Below, in pieces: positions 57,596 through 64,000 of a DNA stretch of 64,000 bases. The stretch spans positions 100,370 to 164,369 of the forward strand of contig JAGZSY010000009.1 in assembly GCA_018380885.1 (NCBI GenBank), written 5' to 3'. The position numbers and the translations under genes are program-made. Numbering within the stretch: position 1 is the stretch's first letter; every line of letters starts with the position of its first letter. The notes beneath the pieces were generated by a model. It had not been told where the DNA came from. It did not search any database and saw only the letters and a program-made list of their open reading frames with translations. The stretch comes from Enterocloster asparagiformis. Lineage in GTDB: Bacteria > Bacillota > Clostridia > Lachnospirales > Lachnospiraceae.

Positions 57596-58996
57596 ATGGC
57601 GAAACGAAAGCTAAAAAAGGTCGTCCGGTACCGCAGGCCCCTGAATCTGAACGTGGGCATGATCATCTTTGCGATCATCTTCGTGTACCTTACATTTTCC
57701 GTATCCGCCTATCTGCGCAGGGAAAAGGTCCAGTTCTACGAGGTGGTGGAGGGCGGAATCGTCAACGACAAAAGCTACATGGGACTGATCCTGCGGGAGG
57801 AGGAGATCCGCTACACCGACCGCCCCGGTTATATTAATTTCTACCTGAGGGAAGGCAAACGCGCATCCGTGGGCACGCGCATCTACTCCATCGACGAGAC
57901 GGGAGGGCTGAAGGATCTGCTGAAGGACTCCCCGGAGGGGGAGAGCGCGCTCTCGTCCGAGAACCTGGCGGACCTGAAAAAGCAGCTCAATTCCTTTGTC
58001 CTCTCCTTTAAGGACGACAATTTTTCCACCCTATACGACAGCCGTTACAACCTGGAGGCAGCTGTGATGGAGTACGCCAGCTTCAGCGCCTTAGACCAGC
58101 TGGACAAGCTGGCCAGCCAGGCAGGCGTCAGCTTTGAGCAGGTCACCGCGGATGTGTCCGGCGTTGTGTCCTACGGTTTTGACAACTATGAGGACAAGAG
58201 GCCGGAGGACCTGGAGGCCAAGGACTTTGACCGCGCCTCCTACTCAAAGAAGATCAACCAGTCCGGCGCGCGCATCGACAGCGGGGCGCCGGCCTACAAG
58301 GTTATCACATCGGAAAGCTGGTCCATTGTATTCCCCCTCACAGACGAGGACCGTGATCTCTACAACGGCAAGAATACCCTGAAAGTCCGTTTTACCGACT
58401 ACTCCATGACTGTGCCGGGCGCTTACTCCACCTTCACGGGCAAGGACGGCGATACCTACGGGCGGCTGGATTTTTCCAAATACTTAGAGCAGTTTATTTC
58501 AGACCGCTTTGTGAACTTTGAGATTGTAACCGACCAGGCTACCGGACTCAAAATCCCCATCAGCTCGGTGACGGAAAAGAACTTTTACCTGATTCCCATC
58601 GAGTACATGACCCAGGGCGGGGACAGCACGGACCCGGGATTCAACAAGGAGGTATACGATGCCAACGGCACCTCCGTGGTATTTGTCCCCACGACCATCT
58701 ACTCATCGGACGATGAATACTATTATGTGGATTTGGGAGACAGCGCGGAATTCAAGGCCGGGGACTATGTGGTGAAACCGGCGTCCACCGAGCGCTATCA
58801 GATCGGACGAACCGCTTCCTTAAAGGGAGTTTACAATATTAATAAAGGCTACACCGTATTTAAACAGATTGAGATCAAGGACTCCAACAACGAGTATTAC
58901 ACCGTAACCAGGGGCATGAAATACGGCCTGTCCGTGTACGACCACATCGTTCTGGATGCCTCCCTGGTCCACGAGGGGCAGATTCTTTACCAGTAG
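57596..58996 (+). CDS. HlyD-like single-pass membrane protein
   Basis: 466 residues from ATG 57596 (MAKRKLKK), with AAGGAG about 13 bases before; upstream in-frame starts at 57500 and 57560 are possible but give an odd Cys-rich N end. A basic cytoplasmic tip (KKVVRYRRPLNLNVG), one membrane helix (about 18-38), then a large extracellular part with barrel-sandwich strands (EVVEGGIVNDKSYMGLILRE, GDYVVKPASTERYQIG) and a short helical coil. It resembles membrane fusion proteins of secretion systems, but no ABC transporter is near. It leads into yggS-sepF, so a role in division or envelope assembly is possible. Confidence 0.75.
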   Translation: MAKRKLKKVVRYRRPLNLNVGMIIFAIIFVYLTFSVSAYLRREKVQFYEVVEGGIVNDKSYMGLILREEEIRYTDRPGYINFYLREGKRASVGTRIYSIDETGGLKDLLKDSPEGESALSSENLADLKKQLNSFVLSFKDDNFSTLYDSRYNLEAAVMEYASFSALDQLDKLASQAGVSFEQVTADVSGVVSYGFDNYEDKRPEDLEAKDFDRASYSKKINQSGARIDSGAPAYKVITSESWSIVFPLTDEDRDLYNGKNTLKVRFTDYSMTVPGAYSTFTGKDGDTYGRLDFSKYLEQFISDRFVNFEIVTDQATGLKIPISSVTEKNFYLIPIEYMTQGGDSTDPGFNKEVYDANGTSVVFVPTTIYSSDDEYYYVDLGDSAEFKAGDYVVKPASTERYQIGRTASLKGVYNINKGYTVFKQIEIKDSNNEYYTVTRGMKYGLSVYDHIVLDASLVHEGQILYQ

Positions 58997-59022
58997 CCGT
59001 AAAACAAGATTGGAGGAATGTT

Positions 59023-59706
59023 ATGATGATAAAAGAACAGCTGGATGAAGTGAGGGAACGGGTGAGAGAGGCCTGCCTCAGAGCGGGCAGAGCCCCCGAG
59101 GACGTCACCCTGATCGCAGTGAGCAAGACAAAACCCGCCCAGGCGGTGCAGGAGGCCTATGACGCCGGCGCCCGGGATTTCGGTGAAAATAAAGTGCAGG
59201 AAATTTTACAGAAAAAGCCGGTTCTGCCCCAGGATATCCGCTGGCACATGATCGGCCATCTGCAGCGAAACAAGGTGCATCAGGTCATCGGCAAGGCGGT
59301 TCTGATCCACGCCGTGGATTCCCTGCGGCTGGCGGAGCAGATCGAGTCCGAGGCGGCCAAGCGGGATCTGGATGTGGACGTCCTGTTGGAGATCAACGTG
59401 GCAAAAGAGGAGAGCAAATACGGTTTCTTTCTGGAGGATGCCGAGGAGGCGATCCGTGCGATCAGCGCCTTTCCCCATGTGCATATCAAGGGGCTCATGA
59501 CAATTGCGCCTTTTGTAGAAAATCCTGAGGAAAATCGCGGAATTTTTAAAAAATTATATCAATTTTCTGTTGACATCAATGACAAAAACATCGATAATGT
59601 TACTATGGGTGTGCTTTCAATGGGTATGAGCGGCGATTTTGAAGTCGCCATTGAGGAAGGCGCAACCATGGTGAGAGTCGGCACCAGCATTTTCGGTGCA
59701 CGATAA
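59023..59706 (+). CDS. yggS: YggS/YlmE-family PLP homeostasis protein
   Basis: 227 residues, a PLP-binding TIM barrel without catalytic activity that balances free PLP and amino acid pools. The cofactor Lys is in IAVSKTKPA; other family words are FGENKVQEI, WHMIGHLQRNK and MSGDFEVAIEEGATMVRVG. TGGAGG before the ATG. Next to sepF, as ylmE-ylmF in B. subtilis. Confidence 0.95.
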   Translation: MMIKEQLDEVRERVREACLRAGRAPEDVTLIAVSKTKPAQAVQEAYDAGARDFGENKVQEILQKKPVLPQDIRWHMIGHLQRNKVHQVIGKAVLIHAVDSLRLAEQIESEAAKRDLDVDVLLEINVAKEESKYGFFLEDAEEAIRAISAFPHVHIKGLMTIAPFVENPEENRGIFKKLYQFSVDINDKNIDNVTMGVLSMGMSGDFEVAIEEGATMVRVGTSIFGAR

Positions 59707-59756
59707 GGGCGCATCAAATTGCCGGAGCGCCCGGATATAGGATTGGAGAGTGTAAA

Positions 59757-60269
59757 ATGAGTCTGTTGGGCAAGTTAATGGATACCATGAGATTAAATGG
59801 TGACGAAGAGGATGACGACTACTACCTGGATGAAGACTTTGAGGATGAAGCTCCTGCGAAAAAAGGACTGTTCTCCAAGCGGAATACCGATTACGAAGAT
59901 GAAGACGAACCGGAAGGAAAAACTAGGTTTTTAGGCAGGCCAAACCCCAAAGTGGTACCTATGAGACGGAGCATGGAAGTGACCATGATCAAGCCGACCT
60001 CCATGGAGGATTCCCGTGATATCTGCGACTACCTGCTGGCTGGAAAGGCGGTTGTCCTCAATATGGAAGGGATACATACGGAGACTGCGCAGCGGATCAT
60101 CGATTTTACGTCGGGGGCCACCTATTCCATGAACGGGAACCTGCAGAAGATATCCAACTATATCTTCATCGCAACGCCTGATTGCGTGGAATTGTCCGGT
60201 GATTTTCAGGACATCCTGGCAGCCGGAGGAGCCATTGACAACATCTCCGGGCTGAATATTCGGTTATAA
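59757..60269 (+). CDS. sepF: Cell division protein SepF
   Basis: 170 residues: an N-terminal amphipathic membrane-binding helix (MSLLGKLMDTMRL), a long acidic linker (DEEDDDYYLDEDFEDEA) and the C-terminal domain that forms rings and binds FtsZ (DICDYLLAGKAVVLNMEG, AQRIIDFTSGATYSMNG). It ties FtsZ to the membrane. TTGGAGAG precedes the ATG. Confidence 0.96.
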   Translation: MSLLGKLMDTMRLNGDEEDDDYYLDEDFEDEAPAKKGLFSKRNTDYEDEDEPEGKTRFLGRPNPKVVPMRRSMEVTMIKPTSMEDSRDICDYLLAGKAVVLNMEGIHTETAQRIIDFTSGATYSMNGNLQKISNYIFIATPDCVELSGDFQDILAAGGAIDNISGLNIRL

Positions 60270-60287
60270 ACAGAACAAGATGGACAA

Positions 60288-60425
60288 GCAGACCGTTTTT
60301 AGCTGTGTGGGCCCGCTCCCGCCAAGCCTTCGCGGGCGGGGGCGGACCGGCCGGCAAAGAGATGGTCTGTTTCTTCATGGTCCGATTATGGGGCAGACGA
60401 ATCCGGTCTGCCCATCTTGATTTTT
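60288..60425 (+). promoter_or_regulatory. Attenuator-like leader between sepF and aroB
   Basis: GGGCAGAC (60391-60398) and GTCTGCCC (60406-60413) form a hairpin followed by a T-rich run to 60425, ending just before the aroB ribosome binding site. GCAGACCG at 60288-60295 is an exact complement of CGGTCTGC at 60404-60411 and so could pair with the right arm instead, and GGTCTG at 60364-60369 could compete. A strong GC hairpin lies between (about 60310-60345). No separate promoter was found. Confidence 0.5.
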
Positions 60426-60441
60426 CAAAGGAGGAAATGTG

Positions 60442-61539
60442 ATGGCACAGAGACTGACCGTCCACAGGGACGGGGAGGCGATTTATGATATTGTGATGGA
60501 GCCGGATTTCGGCGGACTGGCGCGCGAAGTGGAAAAGCTGGGGGTGGGGGAGCGCAAAATCTGTCTGGTAACAGATTCCAATGTAGCGGCCCTCTACCTG
60601 GACCAGGTGGCAGAGCTTCTGTCCGGCTGCTGCAGAACGGTGGTCACCTTCGTATTTCCGGCCGGCGAGGAGCACAAGAGCCTGGACACGGTGCGTAGCC
60701 TGTACGAGCATCTGATCCTGAATCATTTTGACCGCAAGGACTTGATGGCGGCCCTGGGCGGCGGGGTAGTGGGCGACCTGTGCGGCTTTGCCGCAGCCAC
60801 CTATCTGCGCGGCGTGGACTTTATTCAAATCCCCACCACGTTGCTGTCCCAGGTGGATTCCAGTGTGGGCGGCAAAACAGGCGTGGATTTCGACGCCTAC
60901 AAAAATATGGTGGGCGCATTTCACATGCCAAAGTTGGTCTATACCAATTTGAGTACCCTGAAAACCCTGGACAACGAGCAGTTTTCCTCCGGTATGGGCG
61001 AGGTGATCAAGCATGGGCTGATCAAGAACCGGGAATACTACCGCTGGCTGAAGGAAAACCGGGAGCTCATACTGGCCCGGGATCTGGCTGTCTGCCAGGA
61101 GATGGTCCTGGAGAGCAACCGCATAAAACGCGACGTGGTGGAGCAGGACCCAACGGAGTTGGGCCAGCGGGCGCTGCTGAACTTCGGCCACACCCTGGGC
61201 CATGCGGTGGAGAAGCTCAAGGATTTCTCCATGTTCCACGGGCACTGCGTGGGAGCCGGCTGCGTTGCGGCGGCGAAGATCAGCGCGCTCCGCGGCCTGA
61301 TCACCGAGGACGAGGTGAGGGATATCCGCGACACCATGGCGCAGTTTTCAATTCCTGTTTCCGTGGACGGCCTGTCCGCCGATGAGGTGATAACGACCAC
61401 GCAAAGCGACAAGAAAATGGAGGCGGGCGTGGTGAAATTTGTCCTGCTTCGCGAAATCGGCAGCGCCTATGTGGATCGCACGGTCACCGGCGCGGAGATG
61501 AAGGACGGCCTGGAATACATCATGGAGACAAAGGAGTAA
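60442..61539 (+). CDS. aroB: 3-dehydroquinate synthase
   Basis: 365 residues, second step of the shikimate pathway, NAD- and metal-dependent. ALGGGVVGDLCGFAAATYLRG, PTTLLSQVDSSVGGKTG and metal ligands in GHTLGHAVE and HGHCVGAG are clear. ATG 60442 lies seven bases after AAAGGAGG; a GTG one codon earlier is possible. No other aro genes near. It stands where ylmH/divIVA genes are often found in related gene orders. Confidence 0.97.
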   Translation: MAQRLTVHRDGEAIYDIVMEPDFGGLAREVEKLGVGERKICLVTDSNVAALYLDQVAELLSGCCRTVVTFVFPAGEEHKSLDTVRSLYEHLILNHFDRKDLMAALGGGVVGDLCGFAAATYLRGVDFIQIPTTLLSQVDSSVGGKTGVDFDAYKNMVGAFHMPKLVYTNLSTLKTLDNEQFSSGMGEVIKHGLIKNREYYRWLKENRELILARDLAVCQEMVLESNRIKRDVVEQDPTELGQRALLNFGHTLGHAVEKLKDFSMFHGHCVGAGCVAAAKISALRGLITEDEVRDIRDTMAQFSIPVSVDGLSADEVITTTQSDKKMEAGVVKFVLLREIGSAYVDRTVTGAEMKDGLEYIMETKE

Positions 61540-61546
61540 TCGACAT

Positions 61547-62068
61547 ATGAAGAATAAACGTTTATTTTTCACCAGCTTTATCATCGGGTTTGTGATCCTG
61601 GTGAGCCTGGACCAGTGGACAAAAGGTCTGGCCGTCAAGCATTTGATGAATCAGCCGCCCTTTGAAGTGTGGCCCGGAGTGTTCGAGCTGCTGTACTCGG
61701 AGAACCGCGGGGCGGCCTTCGGCATGATGCAGGGAAAGCAGTTCTTCTTTTTCCTGATTGCGCTGGCGGTGTTGGCGGCGGTGGTCTATCTGCTCATCAA
61801 GATGCCTGTCACAAAACGGTATATGCCCATGGCGGTCTGCCTGATGATGGTTTCCTCCGGCGCGGTGGGAAATATGATCGACCGCATCGGACAGGGATAT
61901 GTGGTGGACTTCCTGTATTTTAAGCTGATCAATTTCCCGATTTTTAACGTGGCGGACTGCTATGTGACCATCGCCGCGTTTCTGCTGATTTTGCTGGTGT
62001 TCTTTTACTACCGCGAGGAGGAGATGGCCTGTTTTTCCTTCCGCAAAAAGGAGGAGAAGCCTGAGTGA
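61547..62068 (+). CDS. lspA: Lipoprotein signal peptidase LspA
   Basis: 173 residues with four membrane helices; cleaves prolipoprotein signal peptides. Catalytic Asp pair in GNMIDRIGQG and FNVADCYV; SENRGAAFGM is also conserved. AGGAGT before the ATG. The stop overlaps the rluD start. Two predicted lipoproteins in this window would be substrates. Confidence 0.97.
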   Translation: MKNKRLFFTSFIIGFVILVSLDQWTKGLAVKHLMNQPPFEVWPGVFELLYSENRGAAFGMMQGKQFFFFLIALAVLAAVVYLLIKMPVTKRYMPMAVCLMMVSSGAVGNMIDRIGQGYVVDFLYFKLINFPIFNVADCYVTIAAFLLILLVFFYYREEEMACFSFRKKEEKPE

Positions 62069-62979
62069 CGGAGCGATTCCAGGCAGCCGGCGAGGACAGC
62101 GGCATGCGCATTGACAAATATCTGTCTCTGGCCTGTGAGGGGCTGAGCCGTTCTTATTTACAGAAGCTGCTGAAATCCGGCCAGGTGCTGGTTGGCGGCC
62201 AGAGCGTGAAGGCCAGCTATGTGGTGCAGGAGGGCGATCTGATCGAGCTGGAGGTGCCGGAGGCCGTGGAGCCGGAGATTCTGGCCGAGCCAATGGAGCT
62301 GGACGTGCTCTATGAGGACGAGGACATAATTCTCATCAATAAGCCCAAGGGCATGGTGGTCCACCCCGCGGCCGGGCATTACACCCACACGCTGGTCAAC
62401 GGGCTCCTATATCACTGCCGCGGGCAGCTCTCGGGCATCAACGGTGTGATGCGCCCTGGCATCGTCCACCGCATCGACATGGACACCACCGGGGTGATCA
62501 TTGCCTGCAAAAACGACCTGGCCCACAACTGCCTGGCCGAACAGCTGAAGGAGCACTCCATCACGCGGCGCTATCAGGCCATTGTCCACGGCGTGATCAA
62601 GGAGGACGAGGGCACTGTTGACGCGCCCATCGGACGCCATCCGGTGGAGCGCAAGAAGATGAGCATCAATTACAGCAACGGCCGGGAGGCGGTAACCCAC
62701 TACAAGGTGCTGCGCCGCTACCGGCAGTACACCCATGTGGAGTGCCGCCTGGAGACGGGCAGGACGCACCAAATCCGCGTGCACATGGCCAGCATCCATC
62801 ATCCGCTTCTGGGCGATGCCGTATACGGCCCGGCCCGGTGCCCGGTGCCCGGGCTTCAGGGGCAGACCCTGCACGCCGGGATACTGGGCATCCGCCACCC
62901 CCGGACCGGTGCTTATATGGAATTTACCGCGCCGCTGCCGGAGTACTTTGCCAAGCTGCTGCGCACGCTGCCGGAGTAG
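62065..62979 (+). CDS. RluD/RluA-family 23S rRNA pseudouridine synthase
   Basis: 304 residues: N-terminal S4 RNA-binding domain (MRIDKYLSLACEGLSRSYLQKLL), then the synthase with catalytic Asp in HRIDMDTTGVI and GRTHQIRVHM. GTG start overlaps lspA. lspA-rluD is a common pair. The exact target uridines cannot be told from sequence alone. Confidence 0.94.
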   Translation: MTERFQAAGEDSGMRIDKYLSLACEGLSRSYLQKLLKSGQVLVGGQSVKASYVVQEGDLIELEVPEAVEPEILAEPMELDVLYEDEDIILINKPKGMVVHPAAGHYTHTLVNGLLYHCRGQLSGINGVMRPGIVHRIDMDTTGVIIACKNDLAHNCLAEQLKEHSITRRYQAIVHGVIKEDEGTVDAPIGRHPVERKKMSINYSNGREAVTHYKVLRRYRQYTHVECRLETGRTHQIRVHMASIHHPLLGDAVYGPARCPVPGLQGQTLHAGILGIRHPRTGAYMEFTAPLPEYFAKLLRTLPE

Positions 62980-63027
62980 TGATTTCCGCCGCTTTGGCGG
63001 CTATTGTCGGACCCGGCGGAGCAACAG

Positions 63028-63081
63028 GCCCTAATTTAGCGGAATCCCTTGTATTTACGGGAAAATCCGCTAAATTAGGGC
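63028..63081. repeat. 16-bp perfect inverted repeat after the pseudouridine synthase gene
   Basis: GCCCTAATTTAGCGGA (63028-63043) and its exact complement (63066-63081) enclose a 22-base loop that itself holds TCCC/GGGA. The next bases, CTTATCTTGTATGTTTT, are only loosely T-rich, so a terminator is possible; a small mobile or repeated element is another reading. Confidence 0.65.
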
Positions 63082-63236
63082 TTATCTTGTATGTTTTATG
63101 GAAATACATTTGTAATAATTTGATTTTTTTATTCATTTCTCTATACTTTTCTGAAATTTTGCGCTATAATAAGATTATAGATGGAAGACATCACATGAAT
63201 CAAACATAAATGGCAGAGCGGAAAGGGGAATGTGCA

Positions 63237-63881
63237 ATGAACGGAAATCTGATTATTACAATCGGCAGACAAAGTGGAAGCGGCGGCAAGGTGATCGGCC
63301 AGAAGCTGGCTGAGCGCATGGGCGTGGAGTGCTACGACAAGGAGCTTTTATCTCTGGCGGCGAAAAACAGCGGGCTGTGTGAGGAGTTGTTCGAGAAACA
63401 TGACGAGCGTCCCACCAGCAGCTTTTTATACTCTCTGGTGATGGACTCTTACTCTATGGGATACACGGCATCCGGTTACTCCGATATGCCCATCAATCAC
63501 AAAATCTTTTTGGCGCAGTTCGACGCCATCAAAAAGCTGGCCACTGAAAAATCCTGCGTGATCGTAGGCCGCTGTGCGGACTATGCGCTGGCGGATTTCC
63601 CCAACGTAGTTTCCGTTTTTATCACCGGCAACGAGGAAGATAAACTGGCAAGAATGCAGGAGACCTACAAGGTTGACCTCTCCAAGGCCAAGGATATCAT
63701 GATCAAGACCGACAAGAAGCGCTCCAGCTACTACAATTACTATTCCAACAAGAAGTGGGGCGATCCCCGAAGCTACGATCTCTGCCTGAACAGCAGCTCT
63801 ACCGGACTGGACGGCGCGGTGGACGTAATCCTGAGCTTTGCGGAAGTGAAGCAGAGATGGAACAAGGAGAAAAAACAGTAA
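63237..63881 (+). CDS. Cytidylate kinase-like family protein
   Basis: 214 residues. N-terminal P-loop region LIITIGRQSGSGGKVIGQKLA, then CVIVGRCADYAL and a lid-like segment KTDKKRSSYYNYYSNKKWG, the layout of the Cytidylate_kin2 family (PF13189), which is distinct from true CMP kinase. Substrate not established. ATG 63237 follows GAAAGGGG; the upstream TATAAT at 63165-63170 may be its -10 box, without a good -35. Confidence 0.87.
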   Translation: MNGNLIITIGRQSGSGGKVIGQKLAERMGVECYDKELLSLAAKNSGLCEELFEKHDERPTSSFLYSLVMDSYSMGYTASGYSDMPINHKIFLAQFDAIKKLATEKSCVIVGRCADYALADFPNVVSVFITGNEEDKLARMQETYKVDLSKAKDIMIKTDKKRSSYYNYYSNKKWGDPRSYDLCLNSSSTGLDGAVDVILSFAEVKQRWNKEKKQ

Positions 63882-63903
63882 CACCCGGCACACCAAAAAG
63901 TCA

Positions 63904-64000
63904 GGGGCTGTTGCAAAAGTAGATAAATAATCTACTGGAGCAGCGGCTCCTTTTCTGCATCAAAAAACAGAAAAGCGGGCTCCGAAGAGTCCGCCATCCG
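63904..64000. mobile_element. Possible insertion-sequence end running out of the window
   Basis: GGGGCTGTTGCAAAA at 63904-63918 resembles the terminal repeats of IS1182-type and similar insertion sequences. It is followed by a run of hairpins (AGTAGA/TCTACT at 63918-63936, CTTTTCTG/CAGAAAAG, GCGGGCTC/GAGTCCGC at 63975-63994), a pattern seen inside IS ends. No transposase is visible before the window ends, so this stays unproven. Confidence 0.4.

Noticed and set aside
57596..58996. Part of a type I secretion system
   Set aside because: There is no ABC transporter or outer membrane partner next to it, and the organism appears Gram-positive.
60270..60441. T-box leader before aroB
   Set aside because: No T-box sequence or specifier loop pattern could be found; only competing stems.

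Overview
The window looks like chromosomal DNA of a fairly GC-rich member of the Lachnospiraceae (Clostridia). The evidence is gene order and family content: plsX-acpP-rnc-smc-ftsY, ylxM-ffh-rpsP-khpA-rimM, DUF4321-radC-mreCD-pbp2-minCDE-rodA-mgsA, HlyD-like-yggS-sepF, a type III glutamine synthetase, a very long class A-independent PBP2, strong AGGAGG-type ribosome binding sites and sigma-A type promoters. No rRNA, tRNA, CRISPR array or complete mobile element was seen.

Region 1 (1-16.1 kb) is accessory and regulatory. It holds a hybrid histidine kinase cut by the window edge, a membrane diguanylate cyclase, an orphan type IV pilin-like protein, a sodium:amino-acid (NSS) transporter divergent from an XRE regulator, a second XRE regulator, a secreted leucine-rich-repeat protein, a PAS-GAF-GGDEF-EAL protein, an AraC regulator divergent from an M20 (YgeY-like) hydrolase, and rarA.

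Region 2 (16.2-23 kb) is the lipid/RNase III/chromosome/SRP-receptor operon plsX-acpP-rnc-smc-ftsY. Region 3 (23-38 kb) is a block of about 15 kb separating ftsY from its usual partners ylxM-ffh: ilvA, a ClC antiporter, a lipoprotein, a small protein, a GntR regulator, an apparent 5' remnant of a lost gene, glnN (GSIII) divergent from gltBD, and a low-GC cassette with a TetR regulator. glnN and gltBD together form the GS-GOGAT route of ammonium assimilation, and their intergenic region is rich in regulatory structure.

Region 4 (38-47.4 kb) is the SRP/ribosome-maturation operon ylxM-ffh-rpsP-khpA-rimM, then an MFS transporter, mutL, miaA, a 41-bp tandem repeat tract, and a PLP enzyme of the aluminium-resistance/methionine gamma-lyase-like family. 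Region 5 (47.1-63 kb) is a morphogenesis and division neighbourhood: DUF4321, radC, mreC, mreD, pbp2, minC, minD, minE, rodA, mgsA, a lipoprotein DD-carboxypeptidase, a small P-loop protein, an orphan HlyD-like membrane protein, yggS, sepF, aroB, lspA and rluD. The right edge has a cytidylate-kinase-like protein and what may be the terminus of an insertion sequence running out of the window.

The most promising undescribed signals are regulatory: a 16-bp inverted repeat bracketing the gltB promoter, a possible leaderless leader ORF plus hairpin in front of glnN, repeated GntR-type half-sites in front of a truncated gene start, face-to-face promoters over a dyad in the TetR cassette, competing hairpins in front of aroB, and the hairpin-forming 41-bp repeats after miaA. 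At the protein level, the small P-loop protein and the HlyD-like protein beside sepF are the best candidates for unknown division or envelope functions.
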